A DNA stretch of 64,000 nt, taken from assembly GCA_030760725.1 (NCBI GenBank), contig JASWHV010000008.1:32522720-32586719 (forward strand), written 5' to 3'. This document shows positions 44,169 through 54,692 of the stretch, piece after piece. Within the stretch, counting starts at the first letter, position 1; each line of letters opens with the position of its first letter. The notes beneath the pieces are model-generated. The model made no database searches. It worked only from the letters and a program-made list of their open reading frames with translations, and had not been told where the DNA came from. Origin of the DNA: Neostapfia colusana (Eukaryota; Streptophyta; Magnoliopsida; Poales; Poaceae). A program made the position numbers and the translations under genes.

Positions 44169-47100
44169 CTAAGAAAACAATTCCGGAAATTGTGCCTTAA
44201 GCTCATCTTCCCGTTCCCAGGTGGCTTCCTCTTCTGAGTGATGCTTCCACTGCACCTTGCACATCCTGATTCTCTTATTTCTGGTGAGGCGTTCCATTGT
44301 CTCCAAAATCTTGCATGGTTGCTCGGCATAAGACAAATCCTCAGCTACATCCACTTCATTCATGGGTAACACCTCTTCAGGCGTCCTCAGACATTTCTTG
44401 AGTTGCGACACGTGGAACACATCGTGCACGTCCGACAGATGAACCGGCAACTCTAGTTGGTACGCCACTTCGCCTTTTCTTTCCAAAACTTGAAAGGGTC
44501 CGATGTATCGGGGTGACAACTTCCCTTTCACCTTGAACCGACGAAGTCCTCTAATAGGGGACACCTTGAGATAAACATAGTCTCCCACGTTGAAAACGAG
44601 CTCTCTTCTTCGTACATCAGCATAACTCTTCTGGCGTGTCTGTGCTATCCTCAAGTTGTTGCGAATCTCCCTCACCTTTGCCTCGGCTTCTTGTAGCACT
44701 TCGGGACCAAACACTTTACTTTCTCCTGTTTGGTTCCAAAATAGGGGAGTTCTGCACTTCCTTCCATACAAAGCTTCAAACGGTGACATCTTCATACTAG
44801 CTTGATAACTGTTGTTATAGGAAAACTCCGCATACGGTAAGTTCTTGTCCCAACTCCTATTGTTTTTGAGTGCACATGCCCTTAACATATCTTCAAGGAT
44901 CTGATTGGTTCTCTCCGTCTGCCCGTCAGTTTGGGGATGATAGGCAGAACTGAAATTCAGATGGGTTCCCATGGTTTCATGCAACTTTTGCCAAAACCTC
45001 GAGGTGAACTGCGTCCCTCGATCCGACACTATCTTCTTTGGCACTCCATGGTAACACACAATCCTTGACATGTACAATTCTGCCAATTTGGATCCGCTGT
45101 AGCTTTCTTTCACAGGGATGAAATGAGCTACCTTGGTTAGCCTATCAATAATAACCCATATTGAATCATACCCGGACTGGGTCCTAGGCAATCCCACGAC
45201 AAAATCCATGCTGATCTCTTCCCACTTCCATTCAGGCACTTTGAGTGGTTGCAATAATCCCGCGGGTCGTTGATGTTCTGCTTTCACCAACTGACATGTG
45301 TCACATAGGGCAACATGTTCCGCGACATCTCGCTTCATGCCATACCACCAATACCTGCTCTTGAGGTCCTGATACATCTTCGTACTCCCAGGATGAATGG
45401 AATAGTCGGAATCGTGAGCCTCCTTCAAAATTAATTTACGAATTTCCTTTACTTCTGGCACACAGATCCTTTTCCCGTGCCACACCGTTCCTTGTTCATC
45501 CTCTCTAAAACCAGGAGCTTTATTTTCCTTGATGAGCTGTCTGATCTCTTGTATCTTCTCATCATTCTTTTGTCCCTCGCGTATGTCTTGCTCAAGTGTG
45601 GAGTCCACTTCCATGGCGATGGCTTCACCACTATTTACTAGACATAGATTGAGCCTTATAACCTCGTCCTTCAATTCTGCAGGCATGTCCTTCAAACTCA
45701 ACTTATTGTCCTGCACTTTCCGACTCAAAGCATCGGCCACGACGTTTGCTTTCCCAGGATGATAGTTGATGCCCACATCAAAGTCATTGATTAGCTCTAA
45801 CCATCTCCTTTGTCTGAGGTTGAGATCTGGTTGTGTGAATATGTACTTCAAACTCTTATGATCCGTATATATCTCTGTCCTCTTCCCCATCAAATAGTGC
45901 CGCCAAATTTTCAACGCGTGTACCACTGCAGCTAGTTCTAAGTCATGTGTAGGATAGTTCTTCTCGTGCTTCCGAAGCTGCCGGGATGCATATGCCACGA
46001 CATGTCCCTCTTGCATGAGAACACATCCCAACCCGTTTCCAGAGGCATCGCAGTACACCGTGAAATTCTTCTGCATATCTGGCATAACCAACACGGGGGC
46101 TGTTGTCAATCTCTTCTTTAGCTCCTGAAAGCTCGTATCGCACTGTGGCGTCCAGGTGAAAGTGATTCCCTTTTCCAACAGTTTGGTGAGAGGTCTCGAG
46201 ATCTTGGAGAATCCCTCAATAAACCGTCGATAGTATCCAGCCAATCCCAAAAAGCTTCGAACTTCCCCGACATTTTCAGGGGTTTTCCATTTCTGGATAT
46301 CTTCGATTTTGGCGGGATCTACGGAGATTCCTCCCTCCGAGATTATATGTCCTAAAAAGGGAACTCTCTTTAGCCAAAACTCACACTTGCTCAACTTGGC
46401 ATATAGTTGGTGTTCTCTCAGCCTCTGTAACACCAACCTTAGATGTTTCTCATGTTCTTCTTCATCTTTGGAGAAGACGAGAATATCATCTATGAAAACC
46501 ACCACAAATTTGTCCAGATATTCCATGAATACTTTGTTCATGAGGTACATGAAATATGCCGGGGCATTGGTTAGCCCGAAAGGCATGACAGTGTATTCAT
46601 ACAGTCCGTACCGAGATACGAAAGCTGTCTTGGGAATATCAGATTGCCTTATCTTGAGTTGGTGGTATCCCGACCTGAGATCAATTTTCGAGAACACGCA
46701 AGCTCCCCTCAACTGATCAAACAAGTCTTCAATGCGGGGTAATGGATACTTGTTCTTAATGGTCACCTCATTCAAGGCACGGTAATCCACGCATAACCTT
46801 TGAGTTCCATCTTTCTTAGGCACAAATATTACCGGAGCTCCCCATGGTGAGGAACTAGGGCGAACATACCCCTTTTCCGTCAATTCTCTCAAATGATCCT
46901 TGAGCTCTTCTAGCTGCTTGGAGTCCATTCGATAAGGTCTCTTGTATATCGGGGCTGTTCCCGGTACTAGCTCGATTGCGAATTCCACGTCACGGTCGGG
47001 AGGCATTCCTGGCAACTCCTCCGGAAAAACATCTGGATATTCCCTGATAGTCCTGATTTCCTCAACTTTCACCTCCACTTGATTTAATTTAATGTCCCTC

Positions 47101-48638
47101 CTAGGCTCGTGTATCGTTATGAACTTTACTCTTGTGCCACTAGGGTGAGTTAGTTCCACCGTTCTGGTCGAACAATGGATGATTCCTTTATGTTTGGTCA
47201 ACCAATCCATACCCAAAATAATATCTATCCCTTGTGAATCGATCACTATGAGGTTAGCGGTAAATACTACCCCATTAATGTCTAGGTTCACTTTGGGACA
47301 CACTTGTCTTGTCCTTATTTCTCCACCTGGAGAATTTACCGCTAGCATATGGTTCATTTGTGTGGTTGCTAGGTCATGCTTCTTAACAAACCCTTGAGCA
47401 ATGAACGAATGGGTAGCACCAGAATCAAACAGTAGAGTTGCAAGGTGTAAATTGGCAGGAAACTTACCAACTACCACGTCGGGTGCCTCTTGTGCTTCCT
47501 CCATAGTGACGTGGTTCACCCGTCCTCTCATTACGTTCTGCTGCTGTGGCTGCGTGGGCTTCTTCTTTGGACACTTATGGGCGTAGTGCCCCACTTCACC
47601 ACAGCTGAAACATTGCACCCCAATCTTAGATGCTTGGCCCTTGTTGTCTTGGGTTTGGTTTGGGGGTCCTTGCACTGCTGGTCGAGGTGGATATGCGGGG
47701 CGAGGCTGTTGTACAAACTGACGTTGCGGCTGTGCTGGTGCTGCGGGTGGCCTGTAGTTTGGGTTGTACCCTCTTGGTGCTAAATAGGGTACCGCAGCAC
47801 GGCTTGTCTGCCCCGTAGGTTGCTGCATCATACGTGGGCGGGTGTTGCTCCCTGAGGCTTGATGTGACCACCCAGCCTTCCTTTTATTCTCATTTTCCAG
47901 GGCCTTCAGCTTCCTTTCCACCACAAATGCTCTGTCCACCATCTTTTGAAAGCTTTCATACTCATTGGAGGACATTGCACACTGCATCTCTGCGGTAAGT
48001 CCTTCCACGAAACAATCTTGTTTCTGCTCATCTGTCTCTATGTCTCGTGGAGCATAACGGGATAGTTGAGTGAATTTAGTGAGGTATTCCCTCACCGTCA
48101 TGTTTCCCTGCTGCAGTCCCAAAAACTCTTTCCTCTTGTTTTTGAGTTCACCTCTTGGGATGTAATGGTTGCGAAAGCTACGCTTGAACTCTTCCCAAGT
48201 GATGCTCTCAGGGTCATGATGGGCGGCCACGTAGGCGGTCCACCAATCAGCAGCAGGTCCCTGCAATTGATGAGAGGCAAACAGCACCCTCTCATACCCT
48301 TGGCATTGTATGATTCTCATCTTACTTTCAATGGTCTTCAGCCAATCATCTGCCTCCAGAGGTTCAGCAGCACTTGCAAACTTTGGAGGTTGAGTTCCTA
48401 GAAACTCACTCAACCTTGGTTGGCGTGGTGCAGCTGGTGGAGGTGGAACTTGATGCAAGTTGGCCACTACTTGAGTCAAGTTCTGGATGAGCTGATTTTG
48501 ATTCTCCAGCATTTGGTGGAGAGGATCAACTTCTTCACGGCGACCACCCCGGTCCTGGCCTCCAGAAAGATGAGGGTTGCATGCCTCATCATTGTTGTTG
48601 GCGGGGTTGGCAGCACGTCCTTTTCCTCTTCCGGCCAT
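44169..48638 (-). CDS. gag-pol: Element C Gag-Pol polyprotein, intact
   Basis: A single frame of 1489 codons, ATG at 48638, TAG at 44169. Order and rough residues: retrotransposon gag domain 90-260 (DDWLKTIESKM, WTAYVAAHHDPES); CCHC knuckle CFSCGEVGHYAHKC near 342; aspartic protease LLFDSGATHSFI near 401 with ILGMDWL downstream; reverse transcriptase about 590-760 with FSKIDLRSGYHQ and catalytic VVFIDDIL near 713; RNase H about 850-970 (VYCDASGNGLG, YTDHKSLKYIF); integrase with HHCC finger about 1073-1117 and DDE core from MDFVVGLP near 1142 (DRLTKVAHF, SDRGTQFTSRFW, YHPQTDGQTERTNQ); C-terminal chromodomain-type tail about 1450-1489 (KVQWKHHSEEEATWE). Gag and Pol share one frame, as in many plant chromoviruses. 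The catalytic residues I can recognise are present. The tail would direct insertion toward heterochromatin if it acts as in related chromoviruses. Confidence 0.97.
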   Translation of the reverse strand: MAGRGKGRAANPANNNDEACNPHLSGGQDRGGRREEVDPLHQMLENQNQLIQNLTQVVANLHQVPPPPAAPRQPRLSEFLGTQPPKFASAAEPLEADDWLKTIESKMRIIQCQGYERVLFASHQLQGPAADWWTAYVAAHHDPESITWEEFKRSFRNHYIPRGELKNKRKEFLGLQQGNMTVREYLTKFTQLSRYAPRDIETDEQKQDCFVEGLTAEMQCAMSSNEYESFQKMVDRAFVVERKLKALENENKRKAGWSHQASGSNTRPRMMQQPTGQTSRAAVPYLAPRGYNPNYRPPAAPAQPQRQFVQQPRPAYPPRPAVQGPPNQTQDNKGQASKIGVQCFSCGEVGHYAHKCPKKKPTQPQQQNVMRGRVNHVTMEEAQEAPDVVVGKFPANLHLATLLFDSGATHSFIAQGFVKKHDLATTQMNHMLAVNSPGGEIRTRQVCPKVNLDINGVVFTANLIVIDSQGIDIILGMDWLTKHKGIIHCSTRTVELTHPSGTRVKFITIHEPRRDIKLNQVEVKVEEIRTIREYPDVFPEELPGMPPDRDVEFAIELVPGTAPIYKRPYRMDSKQLEELKDHLRELTEKGYVRPSSSPWGAPVIFVPKKDGTQRLCVDYRALNEVTIKNKYPLPRIEDLFDQLRGACVFSKIDLRSGYHQLKIRQSDIPKTAFVSRYGLYEYTVMPFGLTNAPAYFMYLMNKVFMEYLDKFVVVFIDDILVFSKDEEEHEKHLRLVLQRLREHQLYAKLSKCEFWLKRVPFLGHIISEGGISVDPAKIEDIQKWKTPENVGEVRSFLGLAGYYRRFIEGFSKISRPLTKLLEKGITFTWTPQCDTSFQELKKRLTTAPVLVMPDMQKNFTVYCDASGNGLGCVLMQEGHVVAYASRQLRKHEKNYPTHDLELAAVVHALKIWRHYLMGKRTEIYTDHKSLKYIFTQPDLNLRQRRWLELINDFDVGINYHPGKANVVADALSRKVQDNKLSLKDMPAELKDEVIRLNLCLVNSGEAIAMEVDSTLEQDIREGQKNDEKIQEIRQLIKENKAPGFREDEQGTVWHGKRICVPEVKEIRKLILKEAHDSDYSIHPGSTKMYQDLKSRYWWYGMKRDVAEHVALCDTCQLVKAEHQRPAGLLQPLKVPEWKWEEISMDFVVGLPRTQSGYDSIWVIIDRLTKVAHFIPVKESYSGSKLAELYMSRIVCYHGVPKKIVSDRGTQFTSRFWQKLHETMGTHLNFSSAYHPQTDGQTERTNQILEDMLRACALKNNRSWDKNLPYAEFSYNNSYQASMKMSPFEALYGRKCRTPLFWNQTGESKVFGPEVLQEAEAKVREIRNNLRIAQTRQKSYADVRRRELVFNVGDYVYLKVSPIRGLRRFKVKGKLSPRYIGPFQVLERKGEVAYQLELPVHLSDVHDVFHVSQLKKCLRTPEEVLPMNEVDVAEDLSYAEQPCKILETMERLTRNKRIRMCKVQWKHHSEEEATWEREDELKAQFPELFS

Positions 48639-48939
48639 CTGGCAGAATCAACAAATGTTAATTTGATACCATTTAGTATCATCTCACTACTTTCACTTGT
48701 TGGTACTTTGAGGGGTTGAGGCTTTGTTAAAATTTTACGAGGGTTCATATCTCACACCAAATAAATGCACTATTATTTCATGTGGGTTCACACACCAAAG
48801 CAAAACAATCTGAAGACGAGGCTGTGGACAAGTGCTCATGGCTTCCACAACTCACGTCACACACCAAGCATTATCACACCATTAACTACGTAACGACTCG
48901 ACTACTCGACCTCTTGCTAGCTAGGGGAAAGACTCTACA
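48639..48939 (-). other. Spacer between orf0 and gag of C
   Basis: About 300 bp, no ORF of note. E1 has the equivalent spacer at 6566-6901. It may hold the leader or re-initiation signal for Gag, but nothing specific is visible. Confidence 0.6.
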
Positions 48940-49719
48940 CTACTCGTCCTCTTGAGCTGGCTCCTCGGGATCTTCCTCCTCATTTCGGCTACCTTCCGAC
49001 TCTGCTTTGGGTGGGGAGGCTGCTGGTGGAGAAGTGCGACGACGCCTGAGTGCTTGGCGATCCGGGGAGTCAGGGGTCCATGGATCACTCACGGTGACAC
49101 ATAGTTCATTCCCATCTCCTCTTTCTTTCGCCTTTAAGCAAGCTCGCAGCAATGCCTCCGTTTCCTTCAGGGTGTCTCGGACATCCTGAAGCTCTTGTTG
49201 ACACTCCTGCAGTCGAGTGCTGAGCATAGCAGCATCCTCCAAGCACAAGTCCATGTGCTCATGGGAAGTCCCTTGCTGCACCGGTGGGTACTTGTACTCC
49301 GTGGTACCACTCTCACGTTGGAGGACATACATGTACTCCGTTTTGTCCAAGTGGCGACGATAGATGTGACTCTGGCAGGTGATGGCCTCCCAGGTGACAT
49401 CTCTCTCCGCGTCAACTTGTGTTGCTCGACAAGCTGGAGAGTGGTGAATCTTAAGCAGCTGATTCTCGTGTATAATCCTCATCTCCGAACTCCATTCTTC
49501 CCTCTTTTCACGGATGGTCCTGGTGGAGTTATAGTGGATGATGAGCTTGCCCGTATTGCCTGCGGCTTCGAGCATACGCCGAAGACGGCGCAACAAGTCT
49601 CCTACTGCCAATCCGTAGGAAAGGTACGTCACTGGACGACTCTCCTCTCTTTCAGCAAGGGCAACTACGGGAACTCTCCCTCCCGTGGACTTACGAGCGG
49701 TGCGAATCATGCGAACCAT
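48940..49719 (-). CDS. Element C orf0, 259-aa protein of unknown function
   Basis: Intact ORF from ATG 49719 to stop 48940, between the primer-binding site and gag on the same strand. It starts MVRMIRTARKSTGGRVPV, a basic N-terminus. Residues about 25-130 look globular (AVGDLLRRLRRML, SEMRIIHENQLL). The YMYVLQRESG block is near 135. Residues about 165-205 are strongly helical and coiled-coil-like (LSTRLQECQQELQDVRDTLKETEALLRACL). The last 45 residues are Ser/Pro/Arg then Glu/Asp-rich, ending EEEDPEEPAQEDE. No signal peptide, membrane segment or known catalytic motif is seen. A decayed copy lies in E1 at 5803-6565. An orf0 upstream of gag is recalled from rice RIRE3/RIRE8. Function unknown. 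Confidence 0.88.
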   Translation of the reverse strand: MVRMIRTARKSTGGRVPVVALAEREESRPVTYLSYGLAVGDLLRRLRRMLEAAGNTGKLIIHYNSTRTIREKREEWSSEMRIIHENQLLKIHHSPACRATQVDAERDVTWEAITCQSHIYRRHLDKTEYMYVLQRESGTTEYKYPPVQQGTSHEHMDLCLEDAAMLSTRLQECQQELQDVRDTLKETEALLRACLKAKERGDGNELCVTVSDPWTPDSPDRQALRRRRTSPPAASPPKAESEGSRNEEEDPEEPAQEDE

Positions 49720-49920
49720 CTAAAACAAAAAGAATTTAAAATTAGGTTAGATAAATTCTCAAACAAAAATCCTATTTTGAATGAAAGTTGGGGTAAGATG
49801 AAGAAAATGACTCCTTTAATAACACTTTTTCAACCCACACTTTGGAAAATAGTTTTTAAGAAAATAGGGCCCTTAAATACGTCCATTTCTAACTAGGTCC
49901 ACGTTCCTACGGGCAACCTT

Positions 49921-49933
49921 GGCTCTGATACCA
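49921..49933 (-). promoter_or_regulatory. Element C primer-binding site (tRNA-Met)
   Basis: GGCTCTGATACCA on the plus strand, TGGTATCAGAGCC on the element strand, four bases inside the 5' LTR end (49938). It is a single copy, unlike the duplicated site in E1. Confidence 0.94.
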
Positions 49934-49937
49934 CCTC

Positions 49938-52900
49938 TGTCACACCCGGTTTTTCCGAAGAAACAACCAAGTGAATATCACATGTATGCCAGGATCATTT
50001 TCTCATACATGTGATGACAAATAGTGAAGCATCATTTATTACAAGCCAGGTGTCGAATATAAATAAGTCTTACATCACAAATGTCTCAATGAACACTAAT
50101 GCTTCATCACAAGTAAATCAACTAGCAGCGGAATATTATTCTTTAGGGCTCCATCACAGGTGTTGCCCGGGGTCTTCATGAACCTAGAAACCTTCCTCGG
50201 GTCCAAAATCTTGGTCATTATACACCATCTCATTATCTTGACCTGAGCAGCAATATAAACCAACAAATATGCAAGGTTGAGTACCAATGGTACTCAGCAA
50301 GTGTGGGAAAAATTATATCATGCATGGCTAGAACAAGGAGAGGTTGAACTCATGGTTAAAGCACTACGCAAATTAATACCTATCACCTTAGCTTATTAAG
50401 CACCTACATTACTACACAGGTGAAATGGTCCCATTTTCCCATCCCATCATTATAATCCAATACCCATAACATCATTACCAAAGTTAAGCTCCCCGCTTAA
50501 CTTCCAAAACCATCATTTCTCTAATCATGAATAAGTCCAGGCCGCTCTTAACCGTGAGCACGGCTGTCAAGACAGTTTTGACTCTGCAGAGTTTGTACCA
50601 CTGTACCCACAAGTAGTGATTTCATCCCCCGTTGCCGGGTGGACTAAAAGAACCTCCATTATGCCAGTGGCTACGATCCACATTCACACTTCCCAGGTGT
50701 GTGGCCAAGAGATCACTACGAAGCCTTTACAAAGGGATTCCCGACGAGCGTGGGCCCACTGAGGTTTCACCCCTAACAGCATACAAGAGGCTCCAACCCC
50801 GCTGCAGTGGCCCCCTCTTGAGCCTTGCGGTTCATATGGCAGTCCAGCTGACTCCTATTCCCCGCACCATCCAACACACCCATACTACGCCGGGGATACA
50901 CCTAATTAATTGGCTAAGCTGCCCCATCTCAGCATGTGGTTGGCACTGTAAAGCCGGGTTACATGCTCCATGAACCGGTCCTTAGGATCCAGGCAAGTAT
51001 TAAACACAAACCCAAGTCTCGTGCACCCAGCACACAACCAAAACATCCAACTTGCCTCGATCCCTACCTCTACATAACTCACAATAGCTCATTCAAGAGT
51101 ATGGTATAATAAACTGATGCTTTCATATCCCAAATATCCCATTCTAAGCATGGCTAAGCATATGCATGTAAATAAATGACATGACAAAATAAATCCCAAC
51201 CCAAGCTACAAGGAAACAAAGTAATGCAATTCTAGGGAAACCTTCCTAGCATGGGCTTCATATTTCATTTGACAATGCAAATAATTCTAACTACACATCC
51301 TAGCATAGGATCAAAGTGGTCAAGGACACTTGCCTCCTTCTTGCTGCTCTTGAAATGGGTAGTCTTGGTCTTGGAATTGAATAACTTGTTCTTGAGCAGG
51401 TTCTACTTCATACCATCACACATAGCAAAAGAAAAACAACACCCATAAGACATAGTTCACACTTCTATTTCATACAAACCACACATTCACATTTATGAAA
51501 GTTTCTTTACCATTTTATGTGTTGTGGATACTCTATGTGTGTTGATTTGGGGCTTGCATACACTTTCATTTACATGTATAGGATTCCTACTTTGGTGTTC
51601 ATATTTATACTCACATACTATATATATATACATATATATATGTGTGTTTCAGTTTTAAATAAATTCCTTATATATTAAACTACCAAGTATGTATGAAAAG
51701 TATTTTTCTTCTCCATATGTGCCTTCATAATTTCTATCAACCCTAAACTGAATTCTTTGTACTTTAGAAACTCCATTTATCATTTACTAGTTTCTATATT
51801 TCCAGATTTATATTCTTATGCATAATTATGCATTTTATTATTAAATTAGTAATACACACTACCTAAACAGATTAGGTTCTGGTCCTAAATAATTTAAGAT
51901 CATATTTTGACCTTGGCTTCTGATGTATACTATTTCATAATTATTTTCCCTATTTTTCTTTAACTATTCTTTACTTAAAAATGTGTCCCTATACTATTAA
52001 ATGTGAATAATAGATGAAACAGATTTATTTCAGCCCAAAAATATCTTTTTATCTCACTCCAAAGTTTTCTAAGTACTGAGAAAGTTTTTAATAATTTTGA
52101 CAATTAGGTTTGTCCCCCTTTTTAATATTTAAACACTAGTTACATATTCAATTTTCTAAATTAAATACTAAACAGGGCTAAAATAATGAACTCACCTCAT
52201 TACAGGATCTATAATATTATTTTCATAATTTCCAGGGGTCTAGCTACACTTGTCAGAGGTGTTTTTCCTAATTTCTATTTAGTCCAGGGGCTAAAACTGA
52301 TTTTTAAATGAATTTACATGATTTTCTGGAGTTCCAGGGGCTAGATCTGAAGTTTCCGGGGCTAGCTCTCAATTCCAGAGAACCCCAGGGGGTAGCACGT
52401 AAGAATTCCAGTCTTTATAACGCGGGGCTGACGTGGACCGTCTGATTTTAAACCGACGGCTGAGATTATAACATCGAACCGGTACGCGGGGTTTTAAAGT
52501 CTACCGTGCGATTTAAAATAAACGGCGCACAAGCGGCCACGTCGCTCTGATCGAGCGCGGGCGGCGCTGCCGGCGGCGGGAAACGGCGATCTCGCCGGAA
52601 AGTTTCGGATCCTCGAGAATTCTGCCTAAAACTGTGATCTCATGGCATAGATCGGTAGAGGGGAGGTCAGGGATCTCACCTCGGGGGTTTTCTCGAGCTC
52701 GGGGGTCCTGGAAAGTGCTCGGCGGCGAGGTCCGAGGCAAAACCACGGCGAAGCTCGTCGGAGCTGGATTTGCACCGTAAGTCTTCGGGTTTTCTGCACC
52801 TGCAAAGTTCCCCGGAGGCGGTGGATCAAGACCAACGAGTTAGATCAGAGTTTCCGAGCTTAGATCGGCCAGAATTCACCGGCGAAGTCTCGGTGCTCAC

Positions 52901-53379
52901 CGGAGTGAAAATCGGCGATCGCGTGCGAAAAACTGATCGGATCGGTTGCTTTTATAGCCGGGGAAGGGCGGTGGTTCTGTTGTGATCGAGTTAGAGTCCG
53001 CTGGGTCCAGAATTCGGCTGCGGGGCGCGGTTTCCCGATCGGTTGCGATCGCGCGCGCGCGGGGAGAAGTCCGGGGTCGCGGGGTTAGGGATGACAGGCG
53101 GGTCCCACATGTCAGCGAGGGGCAGCGCGGCGCGCGCGGGGGCGGGCTGCGCGGGGGTTAGCTGGGCCGGCTGGGGTTTCGGCCCACTGGCCAGTTTTTT
53201 CTGGTTTTCCTTTTTCTTTTTCATTTCTTTTCTGTTTTGAGTATAATTTGAATTCCAGTTTGAATTTGAATTTTTGCAAAACATGCAATACGTCCAAAAA
53301 TTTCCAAATTCCCCTCTGAACATGGTTTATGGTTCTAAATCCAAAATTTGAATCTTGACTAAAAATTTGGGGTGTTACA
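49938..53379 (-). repeat. Element C 5' LTR (right on plus strand)
   Basis: 3442 bp, TGTCACACCCGG to GGTGTTACA on the plus strand, near-identical to 40666-44123. The differences are listed under the element. Confidence 0.96.
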
Positions 53380-53417
53380 GATTATAAGGTGAAAATGAGA
53401 GAGAGGACGGTGGAAAA

Positions 53418-54692
53418 TTACCGGATATGCGACGTGAAAAAGTCAGGGTAGTTATCGCGAAGAAATCCTTTGCTCTCCAATGCCGCTTCATCCATGGAGT
53501 GATTACTCCATAGAACTTTATAGAACTACAACGTACGGTTGCGTGTTGTTCGGGCCTTCTCATCAATAACCTGAACCGGTTCCTCCCGATAGGTGAGATC
53601 CGGTTTCAGTTCTTCAATGTCCTCCAGCTGAACAGTAGTTGATAGCTTGAGACACTTCCTCAGCTGGGAAATATGAAATACGTCGTGCACACCGGAAAGT
53701 GCTTCTGGTAATTTCAGCCGGTATGCTACTGATCCACATCTTTCGGTAATCTGGAATGGACCGATGAATCGGGGTGCCAACTTTCCTCTCACCCCAAATC
53801 TGTTTACGCCCTTCATTGGAGACACACGTAGGTATACGTGATCCCCGACTTCGAACTGCAATGGGCGTCTTCTCCGGTCCGCATACTGTTTCTGCCGGGA
53901 TTGGGCGGCCTTTAGGTTCACTTGAATCAGTCGAACCTTTTCCTCCACGTTATTGACAAGGTCAATCCCGAAGGTAACCCTTTCGCCAGACTCGCACCAA
54001 TTCAATGGTGTGCGGCATTTTCTTCTGTATAGCGCCTCGTAGGGCGCCATCTTGATGCTGGCTTGGTACCCATTGTTGTACGAGAACTCGGCTAACAGCA
54101 AGTGATCATCCCAATTCTTGCCGTGGTTGATAGCGCAAGCTCGTAGCATGTCCTCTAGAATCTGATTTACCCGCTCGTTTTGCCCGTCCGTCTGTGGGTG
54201 GTATGCTGAACTACGGATCAGCTTCGTCCCCAATGCAGCGTGCAGCTTCTCCCAAAAAAAACAGGACACAAATAAAGTGCCTCCGTCCGATATGATGGTA
54301 CGGGGTACACCGTACAAGCATAAGATCCGTGAGATGTACAGTTCAGCGTACTTCTTGGTGTTGTAGTTGGTGTTGACCGGGATGAAATGGGCAACTTTGG
54401 TGAGCCGGTCGACGATCACCCACACAGAATCATGCTTCTGAAAAGTGGTGGGTAAACCGACGATGAAGTCCATGCTCACATCCTCCCACTTCCAGGAAGA
54501 AACGCCAAGTGGTTGTAGCAGTCCCGGTTTCCGCATAAGATCTGCCTTCACCCTTCGACATGTATCACACTCGGACACGTACTTTGCGACCTCCCGCTTC
54601 ATCTGTGTCCACCAAAACTTGCTTCTGAGTTCTTGATACATTTTGTTTGCTGCCGGGGTGAATAGAAAACTTTGACAAGTGAGCCTCATCAA
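53418..54692 (-). pseudogene. Element B integrase and C-terminal tail
   Basis: Open from 54692 to a TAG at 53526. HHCC finger end (CDTCRRVKADL), DDE core (MDFIVGLP, VDRLTKVAHFIP, SDGGTLFVSCFFW, YHPQTDGQNERVNQ), then the GPFQITER beta region and the RTTRNRT tail. The TAG at 53526 cuts the chromodomain-type tail, which continues in the same frame to a TAA at 53418-53420. An extended A run at 54249-54256 adds a residue beside FW. The frame is offset from the RNase H part by a shift near 54640. The tail ends about 30 bp from the right end of C, matching A's spacing to its PPT. Confidence 0.9.

Larger units (their letters stand above)
40666..53379 (-). mobile_element. Young, apparently intact gypsy chromovirus (element C)
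   Basis: 12.7 kb on the minus strand: right LTR (its 5' LTR) 49938-53379, primer-binding site, orf0, gag-pol, hairpin, PPT, left LTR (its 3' LTR) 40666-44123, TSD GATTA. By eye the LTRs differ by only two substitutions (41530/50802 and 44118/53374), plus a 10-bp GC-rich indel, a 4-bp change in a TA repeat and a 2-bp change in a T run. Both reading frames are full length. It belongs to the same Tekay/Del-type (RIRE3/RIRE8-like) lineage as E1, and it is the one element in the window that could be autonomous. Confidence 0.97.
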
